Notes: generated by a model not told the origin, from the letters alone. DNA of 64,000 nucleotides from Candidatus Sedimenticola sp. (ex Thyasira tokunagai) (GCA_037318855.1 CP134874.1:3038598-3102597), one strand, 5' to 3'. Positions 44,830-54,245 are shown, counted from the stretch's first letter. Translations and numbers: made by a program.

Positions 44830-45777
44830 CTATAATCCTTCATACATCTGCACAAAAACCGGGGGGCATCCATATATGTCCTTTTTATGGTTTATGTCTG
44901 CCGGATAATTTCCATGGAATGCTCTTCTTACTTGGCTTGCCTGATGTGTTGCCTGTCGCCTTACCTCCCTCTTACACTCAGGATGCTCCTTCTTCGACCA
45001 TTTTTTGTCATTGACCGTCTGCAGTAGGGCATGGAGTTCCTTTTCATCCAGTACCCGGTGACGACCGATAGACAGGCTGCCGTCTAGAAGAATGGGGCCA
45101 TACCTCACCCGGTTAAGACGAATGATCTTAATACCGACAGTGGCAAAAAGGCGTCTAACCTCACGTTTCCGCCCCTCCATGGTCACCACATTGTACCAAC
45201 GATTTGTTCCTTCACCTCTAGACTCAACGATGTCTTCGAAACGTGCCATCCCATCCTCCAACTCGATTCCATTGGTCATCTGTTGCAGCATCTCATCAGT
45301 AACTTCGCCGTGAACATGGACAGCGTATTCCCGCTCTATCTGGTGTGATGAATGCGTCATCTGATTGGCCAGATCGCCGTCAGTGGTAAAAATAATCAGG
45401 CCGCTGGCTTTGATATCAAGCCGACCGACGGAAATCCATCGACCGCTCTTGAGCTTGGGCAGATGCATGAAAACGGTGGGCCGTCCTTCAGGGTCATCCC
45501 TTGTCACCAGCTTCCCTTCCGGTTTGTTGTAGATAATGACCTGATGCTTCTGTTCTTTCAGGCGCCATGCATCTACAGGGTGATTCCCAAGCGTAATACG
45601 GTCTTCAATTGTCACCCGGTCACCTAGCTTTGCCACTTTGCCGTTAACGGTGACCTCGCCTGCCTCTATGCGTCTTTCGAGTTTTCGTTTTGAACCCAGT
45701 CCTGCATTGGCAAGTACCTTCTGAAGCCGTACACCAGTGGGGCCTCCATCTTTACTCATTCCACGTTTACCCCTCAT
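44830..45777 (-). CDS. rluB: RluB-type 23S rRNA pseudouridine synthase
   Basis: A 315-residue enzyme that isomerises U2605 of 23S rRNA. The N-terminal S4 RNA-binding domain is 'VRLQKVLANAGLGSKRKLERRIEAGEVTVNGKVA' (about 15-60). The catalytic core carries 'GRLDIKASGLIIFTTDGDLANQM' with the nucleophile Asp, and 'EREYAVHVHGEV' and 'EGRKREVRRLFATVG' follow. The sequence IKASGLIIFTTDG is slightly divergent from the usual LNTSGLLLFTNDG. The C-terminal 50 residues are basic and variable. ATG 45777 or ATG 45759 may start. It lies beside the tRNA-Leu element. Confidence 0.92.
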   Translation of the reverse strand: MRGKRGMSKDGGPTGVRLQKVLANAGLGSKRKLERRIEAGEVTVNGKVAKLGDRVTIEDRITLGNHPVDAWRLKEQKHQVIIYNKPEGKLVTRDDPEGRPTVFMHLPKLKSGRWISVGRLDIKASGLIIFTTDGDLANQMTHSSHQIEREYAVHVHGEVTDEMLQQMTNGIELEDGMARFEDIVESRGEGTNRWYNVVTMEGRKREVRRLFATVGIKIIRLNRVRYGPILLDGSLSIGRHRVLDEKELHALLQTVNDKKWSKKEHPECKREVRRQATHQASQVRRAFHGNYPADINHKKDIYGCPPVFVQMYEGL

Positions 45778-46080
45778 TCTTGGTCTCTGTCAACGCACCA
45801 GGCAGGCCATCATCAGACGTTTCATTTTTCGCTACGGTCCTCCACTTACAGCATCTCCGTTATCACTCAGGCTCTCCTAATGATGGCACCGAGGTTACGG
45901 AGTGATCCTGTTAAAAGCAGTGGCACATAGACAATCAGTTTCAGCTTTTCATTAAATGACATAGGTTCAACTAAAAGTTGAACTCGGAGACACAAAGGTG
46001 CGACAAACAAAAAAGATACGTCGATATTTTTAAACTCAATAAAATTAATTGGACATATTTACCAAAATTATTTTTATAAG
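45778..46080. other. Intergenic region upstream of rluB
   Basis: About 300 bp of AT-rich sequence with GTTCAACTAAAAGTTGAAC (about 45965-45983), a perfect short dyad. No gene was recognised. Confidence 0.45.
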
Positions 46081-46227
46081 TGGCTATGCACAATAGCCAT
46101 CAAACACTATCTACATAGAATAAAGTGCATCTGTAGGAGCGAATTTATTCGCGATCAGGCTCCGGGGCATATTCTTCGCGAACAAGTTCGCTCCTACACC
46201 CGGTTCCCGGATTGTTGTGCACTGCCA
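46081..46227. mobile_element. 147-bp TGTAGGAGCGAA MITE-like element, copy 1
   Basis: TGGCTATGCACAA (46081-46093) and TTGTGCACTGCCA (46215-46227) are terminal inverted repeats. Inside is the stem TGTAGGAGCGAA...TTCGCTCCTACA (46132-46198) with CGCGATCAGGCTC. The copy at 55837-55982 matches closely in inverted orientation. No coding content. Confidence 0.8.
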
Positions 46228-46238
46228 ATTTTTATATT

Positions 46239-46300
46239 AAGGAACCTCTGATCAATTTATGAACTCGAATATTGTGTCCAGAATTAATCAGAGGCTACTT
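46239..46300. repeat. AGGGA(A/G)CCTCTGA palindromic repeat, copy 4
   Basis: AAGGAACCTCTGATCAATT at the left is matched by AATTAATCAGAGGCTACTT at the right. It follows the 147-bp element by 11 bp, so two repeat families are stacked here before the Na/Pi gene cluster ends. Confidence 0.6.
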
Positions 46301-46379
46301 ATTAGCTGTTCTATCGAAGATTCTAGTTGTCATGGATCATCCAGAGTTTTCGATATTTCCCTCCTAAAAGAGTATCCGC

Positions 46380-46628
46380 TTACTTCTCTTTTAGTTTACT
46401 CATAATACTCAGACCCTTTTTACGTTGAGCAGTGATGATTTTCAGATCTCTCAGGGTTTTCTTCCTGTTTTTTTCACCTTTCTCCTTAGCTAGTCTATTT
46501 TTCAAGGCAAGCTCCTTTTTCTTGAGCTTTTTTAAAACCACCTTGATACATACGACTTGATTCTGATGCTTATCTTTGTTGGCATTCAGGAGTTTTTTGG
46601 CTTTCTTTATCAGTATTGGTGTTTTCAT
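46380..46628 (-). CDS. Small Lys-rich protein downstream of the Na/Pi cotransporter
   Basis: An 82-residue, strongly basic helical protein (about one third Lys or Arg) with no signal or membrane segment; heptad-like Leu/Ile spacing suggests a coiled coil. I chose ATG 46628, 7 bp after the cotransporter stop; the longer frame to 46709 overlaps that gene. Co-transcription is likely. I do not recognise a named family, but its charge could let it bind polyphosphate or nucleic acid, which is speculation. Confidence 0.6.
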   Translation of the reverse strand: MKTPILIKKAKKLLNANKDKHQNQVVCIKVVLKKLKKKELALKNRLAKEKGEKNRKKTLRDLKIITAQRKKGLSIMSKLKEK

Positions 46629-46635
46629 ATCATTC

Positions 46636-48447
46636 TTATGCCTTACCTTCTTCGATTTGCATGATCTCATTGAGCTCATCTTCGTCAAGAGTAATAGCAC
46701 GCTCAGCATCCTTCATTGCCTGATCACCGGCAGCAAATAGTGCTTCACCCATCTGTACCAGATTTTTAGTTACGTCATAGACATATGCAGAGTCATTCAT
46801 CAATGACGTAGCCATCTGGGCGGAAATTCGGCCTTCATGAATAAGCACCTCGAGCATACCGTTATTGGTGGTGTCATTCTCCTCCATCTCCAACTTAATG
46901 GTGTCGAGAGAGAAGATAGCTGTGTAGTCTTCCCGACTCTCTTGTACAACGGAAATCTGGCGTAAGACATTGCCCATATTGACGCGAATCCTATCGTATT
47001 CCGCACGAATATCTTTGTTATCTGACTGAATATATTTCGCCATATTCTTGTGCAGATGCTTGGTATCTTTTATCGCTTCAACGATGTCTCTGCAGGCGGC
47101 GCGCAACAGGAAAAGTTCATTATTTTGATCTGGCATCATCACCATTTGTGCTTTACTAATGTAGGTAATGATATCGCTGTATAGATCCTTTACATTTAGG
47201 TTGTACTGTTCATCGATATCAATCTCAATGACCTTATGATCTTCCGCTATAACCGTTTCCAGATCCTTGTCGGAGAGTATGTCGTGACGATGCAGACTAA
47301 GACCATGGGCAATAATCGCAAAAGCGTTCTCATAAAGATGGATGGCTTCCTTACGGACCGCCTCTATTGCTGTATCCGGGAGTTCCAGTGCTGATTCGTT
47401 CAGATACTTGGGTTCCGCCAGAGGTATTTTTCTTTCCGGCATCACATTCGTAACCAACTGAACAAGTTGGTTAACGAACGGCACCATGATGATGACACCC
47501 GCTACATTGAAAATAGTGTGGAAGACGGCAAGTTTGAGTGTGTAGTCATCCTCCGCCAGACCGATTACAGAGGCAATCATATCAACCATCCCTATAATTT
47601 GATTCATCATCAGCATGAACACTATTCCGGCGGCCACTTTGAATAGTACATCGGCCAAGGCGAGTCGCTTGCCTTCAGTATTGGATGTCAGAGAACCAAT
47701 CACGGCGGTAATAGTTGTACCAACGTTGGCACCTATAGCCAGAGCAAGGGCGTTGTCATAAGTCACCTGCTGCACCGAAAGCGCTGTAATGATCAACACC
47801 AATGTGGCGTGGCTGGACTGCATAATAATAGTCGCCACGATACCAATAAGAGTAAAGACCAGCACACCTGCAAAACCTTCCATCGCGTAGTCAGTCAGAC
47901 TAATTTGATTCTGGAATGCCTCAAAGCCCTCTTTCATATGGTGAATACCGAGAAAAAGGAAGCCAAGTCCAGCCAGGATGTAACCAAACCCCTTCAGGGA
48001 TTTTGATTTCTGGAAGATCAAGACGACACCAAATACCAACATAGGCATGGCATAAGCGGAGATTTTCACCTTTAGTCCAAAGCCTGCGATCAGCCAGGCA
48101 CCGGTAGTGGTGCCGACATTGGCGCCAAAAATAATACCCATGCCCTCCACCAGTCCTATAAGTCCTGCGCTCAAAAAGGAGATGGTGATTACAGAGACTA
48201 GTGAGCTGGACTGCATTACCGTAGCCGCAGTGAAGCCGAAGCTCAGGCTTTTCCACATACGGTCGGTACTTTTGCGCAGAATTTTTTCCAGCGTACCGCC
48301 GGTGAATGCTCTGAACCCTTCTTCAAGGGAGAACATTCCAAATAGAAAGATAGCAACACCCGCTGAGATTTCCTTGAAATCCGGGCTGATCCAAAATCCG
48401 TAGGCCAATATAAAGAGCATTGTTGGCAATATAATTTTTCTAAGCAT
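46636..48447 (-). CDS. Na+/phosphate cotransporter with PhoU-like domain
   Basis: A 603-residue protein. The N-terminal two thirds (about 1-340) are a duplicated NptA/SLC34-type transporter: 'MQSSSLVSVITISFLSAGL' with QSSS at 79-82, 'IIFGANVGTTTGAWL', and again 'IIMQSSHATLVLIITAL' and 'LAIGANVGTTITAVIG'. The C-terminal part (about 360-570) is helical and PhoU-like ('AVRKEAIHLYENAFAIIAHGLSLHRHDI...'). It would import phosphate with sodium, or possibly export it. It is followed by a basic small gene and preceded by a small membrane protein gene 177 bp away. Start ATG 48447. Confidence 0.9.
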   Translation of the reverse strand: MLRKIILPTMLFILAYGFWISPDFKEISAGVAIFLFGMFSLEEGFRAFTGGTLEKILRKSTDRMWKSLSFGFTAATVMQSSSLVSVITISFLSAGLIGLVEGMGIIFGANVGTTTGAWLIAGFGLKVKISAYAMPMLVFGVVLIFQKSKSLKGFGYILAGLGFLFLGIHHMKEGFEAFQNQISLTDYAMEGFAGVLVFTLIGIVATIIMQSSHATLVLIITALSVQQVTYDNALALAIGANVGTTITAVIGSLTSNTEGKRLALADVLFKVAAGIVFMLMMNQIIGMVDMIASVIGLAEDDYTLKLAVFHTIFNVAGVIIMVPFVNQLVQLVTNVMPERKIPLAEPKYLNESALELPDTAIEAVRKEAIHLYENAFAIIAHGLSLHRHDILSDKDLETVIAEDHKVIEIDIDEQYNLNVKDLYSDIITYISKAQMVMMPDQNNELFLLRAACRDIVEAIKDTKHLHKNMAKYIQSDNKDIRAEYDRIRVNMGNVLRQISVVQESREDYTAIFSLDTIKLEMEENDTTNNGMLEVLIHEGRISAQMATSLMNDSAYVYDVTKNLVQMGEALFAAGDQAMKDAERAITLDEDELNEIMQIEEGKA

Positions 48448-48624
48448 TTTCAGTGTTTCTCACAACAAAGGTTTTAAAAGACAAATAATGGGGAGTATCT
48501 CAAGGTGTCTCACAACAAGTAGAGATCACCTACTAAGGGCAGCCACAGGGAAGGATGAAGATGGTTCGCCTTCGAGCCGTCCACATGGACAACCACCATG
48601 TAGGAACGAGATATCGCAGTCACC

Positions 48625-48834
48625 CTACTTATTACTTGATGGATTATGAGTTTCTGTATCCGACTGAGAAGGGAAAACGGAGCCATCAGAAACAGATAAG
48701 ATGGCTAAGACGACAAGAACTAAGGTTATTGCCAGCATATTTCGGAGTTGGACCACCCCTTTTTTATTCTGCTGCTTGTGACTGCGTTTCGAATGATCCA
48801 CCGGCTGCTTAACATTGCTGGTTGAATTTGACAT
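48625..48834 (-). CDS. Small single-span membrane protein
   Basis: A 69-residue protein from ATG 48834, which follows GAGGAGCGGGC, a good ribosome site. It has a Ser/Gln/Lys-rich N-terminus, then one helix 'MLAITLVLVVLAILSVSDG' (about 33-51) and a short polar tail. The upstream 15 codons open in frame are not needed. Function unknown; it lies just upstream of the Na/Pi cotransporter. Confidence 0.55.
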   Translation of the reverse strand: MSNSTSNVKQPVDHSKRSHKQQNKKGVVQLRNMLAITLVLVVLAILSVSDGSVFPSQSDTETHNPSSNK

Positions 48835-48879
48835 TGCCCGCTCCTCATAAAGTAGAAAGATGCCATAAAATTGCAACAA

Positions 48880-49332
48880 TCAAGCCAATAGGTAGACCGA
48901 GTCTATAATTAAGGTATATTTATAATACATTCATATAGTTAGATGTTTTTTAATTTATCTATAAATGGTTGAATTGGGGGTGTAATCAAATAGAGATCAA
49001 AGATATCTTGCTCAGGAGTACACCCGATCAAATAGTAGAATCAAACGTTGAAGGCGTGTGGCTATTCTAAATAGTGCCAGTAGCCGAGAGACTGTTGCAG
49101 TAAATGAGGCAAAAGCGCCTGTAAGGGCTTGGGACTGTCGTCAACTTCAAAGATATTTCTGCAGAACCGCTGATTATTACCACTGAGTGTGTAGGTTTTT
49201 AGTAAGGTGAAGGGTTACAAAATAGTTAAGTATGAAAGTGAACAGTATTATCATCTGGTTACACCCCCCCTGCAGAATCAAGTCAAAAATGAGAGTGCAT
49301 CAATTGTGTGACAAGTCAGACAAAAGCGAGAA
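48880..49332. other. Long intergenic region between small membrane protein and NtrC-type regulator
   Basis: About 450 bp, AT-rich at the left (TAATTAAGGTATATTTATAATACATTC, a possible promoter for the small gene). No dispersed repeat or gene was recognised, and no terminator is evident after the regulator gene. Confidence 0.4.
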
Positions 49333-50769
49333 TTATTCACTCATCTTTTTCGTGGACCGTGTGAGACGGCGGTTCAGTGCAGGTCGGGATATGCCGAGTA
49401 ACTTGGCCGCGACACCCTGATTTTCATTGGCCCGCCGCATCGCTTCTTGAACCAGACAAGTCTCGGCCTGGGTCAGCGTAGGAAATTGCCCGGGAATCAG
49501 AACCAACCTACCGTCTTCTACCTTGTCAGGCATGGATTGCTTCGTCTGTTGTATCTGTTGCTGTTTATCGACGGCTTTCCTGAATCGATCAAGAGATAGC
49601 ACAGGTCCGGAACGGTGGGAAGCGACGGCATCGTAGACTAAGGCACGAAGTTCCCGAATATTACCAGCGAAATAATAGATGCCGAGTAGATCGTATAGCT
49701 CTACAGGGACGGATGGAATATCTTTACCCATGGATTGAGCTGCTGCTGTAACAAATCGTTCAACCAGAAGAGGAAGATCTTCCCTTCTGTCACGCAATGG
49801 TAAAAGTTCGATCTGGTGTACCGAAAGACGAAAATAGAGGTCGGAGCGAAAGATGTCGTCTGCCATCCTTTGATGCAGATCCCGGTTGGTTGCACAGATG
49901 ATGCGGACATCACTGTTTTTGGCAATATCCGAACCGAGTTGGTAGTACCTCTTTTCCTGCAGCAACCGTAATAGCTTTATCTGGGATGCATGGGACAAAT
50001 CGCCGATCTCATCGAGAAACAGGGTACCGCCCGCCGCTTGTGAAACAAGTCCTTTTCGCCTCTCCGTTGCCCCGGTGAAAGCGCCCTTCTTGTGTCCAAA
50101 AAGGGTATCAGAAAACAGCGTATCGTCCAGGCCGGCCACATTGACCGGCATCAGTTCTCCTTTTCGGCCACTCAGCTGGTGAATCGTATCTGCCAACAGC
50201 TCCTTTCCAACACCGGTTTCACCGGTAATTAGAACAGGTTCATTTGAATTTGCGATAGCCTCTGCATACTGGAATACCGAGTGCATCTTTTTGCTGATGG
50301 TATCGAAGGAGGAGAAGGTTTGTGCATGATCGAGCTTGTTGGATAGCAGGTAGTCCTTGAGTACACCTACATGCCTGCGGAGAGATCGCACCTCCAACGC
50401 ATGTTGAACGCTGGATACCAGACGACTCTCTTCCACGGGTTTGACAAGATAGTCGAATGCCCCACCTTTCATACTCAGCACGGCAGTTTCAACATCTTGG
50501 GCTGCCGTCATGACAATGACCGGAATCTCAGGATAGCCCTTTACGATCTTCGGCAGCAGATCTATCCCTGATAGGTGAGGCATAAAGAGGTCGAGCACTA
50601 TAGCCGCCACCTCCTGCTCCTCAAGCAGAGGAAGGAGGTCCCGACTCTCTTCCAGGGTCACCACAGGTCTTATGCCGGCACCCAACAGCAGTAACTTTGA
50701 GCTGTGGAGAACGGTCGCTTCATCGTCTACAAGCACAAGGGGAAGATCGTGGGAGGTTTGCAAGTTCAT
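49333..50769 (-). CDS. Sigma-54-dependent response regulator (NtrC/AtoC class)
   Basis: A 478-residue two-component regulator. The receiver (about 10-125) has the phosphorylated Asp60 in 'IVLDLFMPHLSG' and Lys110 in 'DYLVKPVE'. The AAA+ domain (about 150-385) has Walker A GETGVGKE (183-190), the sigma-54 contact loop GAFTGA (229-234) and 'GGTLFLDEIGDL'. A Fis-type helix-turn-helix ('NQGVAAKLLGISRPALNRRL', about 445-470) binds DNA. It follows the CHASE-PAS kinase gene by 5 bp and is its obvious partner. The R-finger region is intact, so it should activate sigma-54 promoters; none was identified in the window. Confidence 0.95.
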   Translation of the reverse strand: MNLQTSHDLPLVLVDDEATVLHSSKLLLLGAGIRPVVTLEESRDLLPLLEEQEVAAIVLDLFMPHLSGIDLLPKIVKGYPEIPVIVMTAAQDVETAVLSMKGGAFDYLVKPVEESRLVSSVQHALEVRSLRRHVGVLKDYLLSNKLDHAQTFSSFDTISKKMHSVFQYAEAIANSNEPVLITGETGVGKELLADTIHQLSGRKGELMPVNVAGLDDTLFSDTLFGHKKGAFTGATERRKGLVSQAAGGTLFLDEIGDLSHASQIKLLRLLQEKRYYQLGSDIAKNSDVRIICATNRDLHQRMADDIFRSDLYFRLSVHQIELLPLRDRREDLPLLVERFVTAAAQSMGKDIPSVPVELYDLLGIYYFAGNIRELRALVYDAVASHRSGPVLSLDRFRKAVDKQQQIQQTKQSMPDKVEDGRLVLIPGQFPTLTQAETCLVQEAMRRANENQGVAAKLLGISRPALNRRLTRSTKKMSE

Positions 50770-50774
50770 CTACT

Positions 50775-53375
50775 TCAGATCCTCTCATTCACCGGTAATC
50801 GCAGGGTGACCAGCGTACCTGCAGTTGACGACTTAAATGTGATTGATCCACGATGATTCTCGATAATGGTACTTGATATGGATAATCCAAGTCCGGTACC
50901 TCCTGCTTCCAGTTGCGTAGTAAAGAAGGGTTCTGTCACCCGCGGAAGATCGCCATCTGCAATTCCCGAACCCTGGTCCGTCACCCTGATCAATAAAGAC
51001 CCATTCGCAGTATCTGCGACCGATTCCACCCTGACCCCATGATCTCTGTCCGCTAGAGATTGTAATGCATTGATCATCACATTGATGAATACCTGTTCGA
51101 GTTGTTGCAAATTCCCCCTCACCGGAGGGAGGTTCGGGGCAAGTTCCATCTCCCAATGATCAGTATATTTTTCGATGGTACTCTTCAACACTCCAGTGGC
51201 CGCCTGCAGTGCAGTGTTGATATCGACCTCTTCATTGAGATCACCCCGGTCTTTTTTCCCAAGATGTTTCAGGTTCTCTACAATCACCTTGATACGGCGT
51301 GAATTATCCATGATCTCCGAAATCAAGCCGCCTAGTGACTCACCCTCTTCAGCAAAGGAGAGCCCACCCAGTGAGAAGTCACCCTGCTCCCGGTAATACT
51401 CTCTGAGCACAGGCATGGCATCATCCCAGACATGGCTATATAGCGCTGCGCTTGTCTGGATCGCATTGTTTGGATTATTGATCTCATGGGCGACGCCTGT
51501 AGAAAGAACCCCAATAGATGCCAGACGTGCATTACGGATCGCCTGTGTCTGGTAATTGCGTTTCTCGGTGATATCTGTGGCAATCACCATCGAAGCGTTG
51601 ACCTCGCCCTCTTCGGTAATAGGTACGATCCTGATTTCCCACCAGGTGGATTCATCACCGGCCTGATACTGGAAATAACTGACCTCACCATTCTGAAAGG
51701 CCTTTGCCAAGAGTTGTCTGTACTCCTCTTGGTAGATGGAGGGCAATAGATCGGCGGAATCCACCCTCTCGCCACGGTGACTGGAAAGCTCCATTGCTGC
51801 TCCGTGATTCATCAAAAGAATTTTTCCTGACCCTTCCACTGTCATTATCCTATCCGGTGACTGATTGAAGATCGTTCGCAATTTGTTTTCTGAATCACAA
51901 AGCGCATCTTCCGCCTGTTTCTTCTCGGTAATATCTTCGGCCACCCCGACAAGACGGTAAACACATCCCTCATCATCATGTACCGGAAAGGCATTGTCTC
52001 GAATCCAGCGTTGGGCACCATCCGGCCTTATTACTCGATAGATAGTCTCTATCGGTGCCACCCGCCGAACCGCATTATCGAGCGTTTTCAACCATAGAGC
52101 TCGGTCATCGGGGTGGATTGCATCTGAAAACAGTTTTGGATTGTCGTACAAATCCTGAGATTTGATGCCCCAAATGGATTCAATAGCCGGACTCACATAG
52201 AGAAAATTACTTCTATCAGCTGATAGTGCCCAAAATACATCGTCAACCGTTTCGGTCATTTGCCAGAACAGTTCTTCACGATCCTTTAGCAACTGGTCCA
52301 TTCTCAGGCGTTCCTGCAAACCAAGTTTCATCCTGAATAGATAGGTGGAGAGTAGTAATGTAAGTAGGATACCTGCGAAGAGCACAACAAATGCCCCCTC
52401 TTCAAAAGCTTCTGCACTACGAAAGCTTTTGTTGGGAACTGCTGTAATCGACCACTTTCTGTCCCCCATCTGTACCACTTCTGTCAGAAGTGTATTTTCA
52501 TTTGCCAGCCAATCCTGCACCTGGGCTTCGTGAAATACGGCGGTAGGATTCAGCCGACTGGCGTAAAACTCCAAAAAACGCGTCTCTTTCTCAGCGGAGT
52601 CATCCTGAATAAGAAGATCGACTCCTCGCGGCTCAAGGTAGCTAATCGCAGCATGCGCCAGCTCATCCAACCTCAACACCGCCATCACGAAGCCAATCAA
52701 TTCCTCTGTTCTTTCGACATTGGATACTGTTCGGTAGAGTGGAAGGCAGGCTATCACCCCGTAGTCCATATCACTCTTAGCAGATAACTTGAGACGTCCA
52801 CTGACTGCAATCTCCCCTGTTTCCTCTGCTTTTTTTAGAACACTCGTTAGTACCGGCCGGGAATTGGCGTCATCCCAAGGTAAAAAACTCGTGTCTTCAC
52901 GGAGTTCAACATAGGTGAGAGAGAAATTGTTATATAGCGCTGCGCTTTTCGGCATCTCTTGAGAACGAATTGAGTTAACCGGCATTTGAAGAATCAACCC
53001 AATTGCATCAATGCCATGGTTACGACTGAGAAGTGAGCCTGCGAACAGATGAAAACGCTCCCCTTCAGTCCTCTCTTCTGTCTGAACAAAGTCACGAACC
53101 ACTTTCACCGGCTCTAATGCGCTTTCAAAAACCTGTTTTAGTAATCGATTTCTATTGTGAGCAACCCAGTTAAATTCGATCTTCCCTTGGGCGTTGATCT
53201 GTTCGTTAATCACCCAAAAGGTGATGAATGACGACGTCAATCCAATACAGGCAACAAGCCATATAACAACATGGCTTCTAAGAAATATTTTAATACTTTT
53301 TTCTGGTAGGCCAACACGTAGCATCTCTATAGCCTTCATCACTATCGGTATGTGGACTTCGTTCCACAACAACAT
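50775..53375 (-). CDS. CHASE-PAS hybrid-type sensor histidine kinase
   Basis: A large membrane sensor. Helix 1 is 'HVVIWLVACIGLTSSFITFWV', followed by a periplasmic CHASE domain (about 250 residues; 'GIDAIGLILQMPV', 'LTYVELRED', 'GVIACLPLYR') and helix 2 'FVVLFAGILLTLLLSTYLF'. Two PAS domains, with 'FLYVSPAIESIWGIKSQDLY' and 'WIRDNAFPVHDDEG', precede the kinase core: 'GVAHEINNPNNAIQ' (phosphorylated His), the N-box 'INVMINALQSL', 'VTDQGSGIADGD' and 'GGTGLGLSIS'. The start is unclear: ATG 53375, 53339 or 53324 (with AAGG upstream) are possible, and the frame is open to TTG 53402. The NtrC-type gene lies 5 bp downstream. The signal is unknown. Confidence 0.9.
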   Translation of the reverse strand: MLLWNEVHIPIVMKAIEMLRVGLPEKSIKIFLRSHVVIWLVACIGLTSSFITFWVINEQINAQGKIEFNWVAHNRNRLLKQVFESALEPVKVVRDFVQTEERTEGERFHLFAGSLLSRNHGIDAIGLILQMPVNSIRSQEMPKSAALYNNFSLTYVELREDTSFLPWDDANSRPVLTSVLKKAEETGEIAVSGRLKLSAKSDMDYGVIACLPLYRTVSNVERTEELIGFVMAVLRLDELAHAAISYLEPRGVDLLIQDDSAEKETRFLEFYASRLNPTAVFHEAQVQDWLANENTLLTEVVQMGDRKWSITAVPNKSFRSAEAFEEGAFVVLFAGILLTLLLSTYLFRMKLGLQERLRMDQLLKDREELFWQMTETVDDVFWALSADRSNFLYVSPAIESIWGIKSQDLYDNPKLFSDAIHPDDRALWLKTLDNAVRRVAPIETIYRVIRPDGAQRWIRDNAFPVHDDEGCVYRLVGVAEDITEKKQAEDALCDSENKLRTIFNQSPDRIMTVEGSGKILLMNHGAAMELSSHRGERVDSADLLPSIYQEEYRQLLAKAFQNGEVSYFQYQAGDESTWWEIRIVPITEEGEVNASMVIATDITEKRNYQTQAIRNARLASIGVLSTGVAHEINNPNNAIQTSAALYSHVWDDAMPVLREYYREQGDFSLGGLSFAEEGESLGGLISEIMDNSRRIKVIVENLKHLGKKDRGDLNEEVDINTALQAATGVLKSTIEKYTDHWEMELAPNLPPVRGNLQQLEQVFINVMINALQSLADRDHGVRVESVADTANGSLLIRVTDQGSGIADGDLPRVTEPFFTTQLEAGGTGLGLSISSTIIENHRGSITFKSSTAGTLVTLRLPVNERI

Positions 53376-53402
53376 CTCTCTTTTTAGCGAAGCCCTGAAC
53401 AA

Positions 53403-53842
53403 ATAAGGCCGGCAACTCCATCCGGAAGGGAGGAAGATATTCCAAGTATGCAGTGTATTTTAATTGACGCCAAGAAGTATGCCGCCGCGTCCAAAAATCT
53501 GATAGAGAACTTTTATCACTGGACTCGACAGTGCATCCCTATTTCGCTATCTATGGAACTACCTGACTAACCAAACCATAAACTGACTTCCATCCAGCAA
53601 TAAGAACTTCCCGCATTCGGTAACCTTTGCATAAGCCTGGCCTAATTGAATTGTGCTCAGGGGGCGTAAGATCAAGGGGTCTATCGCAGCTGATAGCAGG
53701 CTATTAGCAAGATTTTCGGTCGACTTCTACTGCGAGCAAGGCAATCGGTCATGACTTGTTCAGAGGTTCCTTAGGTCTGACACCCCCTGATTGGATCTAT
53801 AGGCACCGCCACCTCAAACGGCAATTGACCATGACCTGATAT
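53403..53842. other. Intergenic region with half of an AGGGAACCTCTGA repeat
   Basis: About 440 bp without a gene. Near 53748-53774 it carries TCATGACTTGTTCAGAGGTTCCTTAGG, the right end of the CTAGGGAG/CCTCTGA family, with no left end visible. The rest shows no recognisable feature. Confidence 0.45.
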
Positions 53843-53844
53843 TT

Positions 53845-53862
53845 ATTTCGATATTTCTAGAA
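53845..53862. promoter_or_regulatory. Putative ArsR operator 1
   Basis: ATTTCGATATTTCTAGAA lies 38 bp before the arsR-like start. A near copy (16 of 18 identical) lies before the permease at 54214-54231. The surrounding sequence also shares GATTTTTGATT-type AT runs. Confidence 0.6.
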
Positions 53863-53899
53863 TATTGATTTTTTGATTATATTCACTATAATCCCAACC

Positions 53900-54196
53900 A
53901 TGGAACTGGAAACCACAGCCAAACGACTTGCCGAATTGGGCCATAGTACCCGGTTGGCAATCTTTCGCCATCTGGTGAAGTGCGGCCCTAACGGCTGCCC
54001 GGTGGGTGATGTACAGAAAATGCTGGATATTCCCGGCTCCACCCTGTCGCACCATATGGGCCGCTTAATGTCTGCCGGGCTGGTGGAACAGAAACGTGAT
54101 GGCCGCACTCTCTACTGTCGACCGGTCTACAGCGCACTGGATGAAGTGATCAACTTTCTCACTGACGAGTGCTGTGCGAGTCACTGTACCGTTTGA
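53900..54196 (+). CDS. ArsR-family metalloregulator
   Basis: A 98-residue winged-helix repressor: 'LAELGHSTRLAIFRHLVKCGPNGCPVGDVQKMLDIPGSTLSHHMGRLMSAGLVEQKRDGRTLYCRPV'. Recognition helix around STLSHHMGRL. Cys residues occur at 36 and 41 ('VKCGPNGCPVG') and as a C-terminal group 'DECCASHC', which could bind arsenite, Zn or Cu; the canonical ArsR CVCD motif is absent, so the metal cannot be assigned. ATG 53900 is preferred to the ATT-rich extension at 53873. The permease gene starts 50 bp later and both have the same box. Confidence 0.9.
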   Translation: MELETTAKRLAELGHSTRLAIFRHLVKCGPNGCPVGDVQKMLDIPGSTLSHHMGRLMSAGLVEQKRDGRTLYCRPVYSALDEVINFLTDECCASHCTV

Positions 54197-54213
54197 TTTT
54201 TGATTGCAAATAT

Positions 54214-54231
54214 ATTTCGATCTTTCTGGAA
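54214..54231. promoter_or_regulatory. Putative ArsR operator 2
   Basis: ATTTCGATCTTTCTGGAA lies between the ArsR and permease genes, 14 bp before the permease ATG (54246), where a bound repressor would block transcription or translation initiation. It matches operator 1 at 53845-53862 at 16 of 18 positions. Confidence 0.6.
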
Positions 54232-54245
54232 ACTTAGGAAATAAA

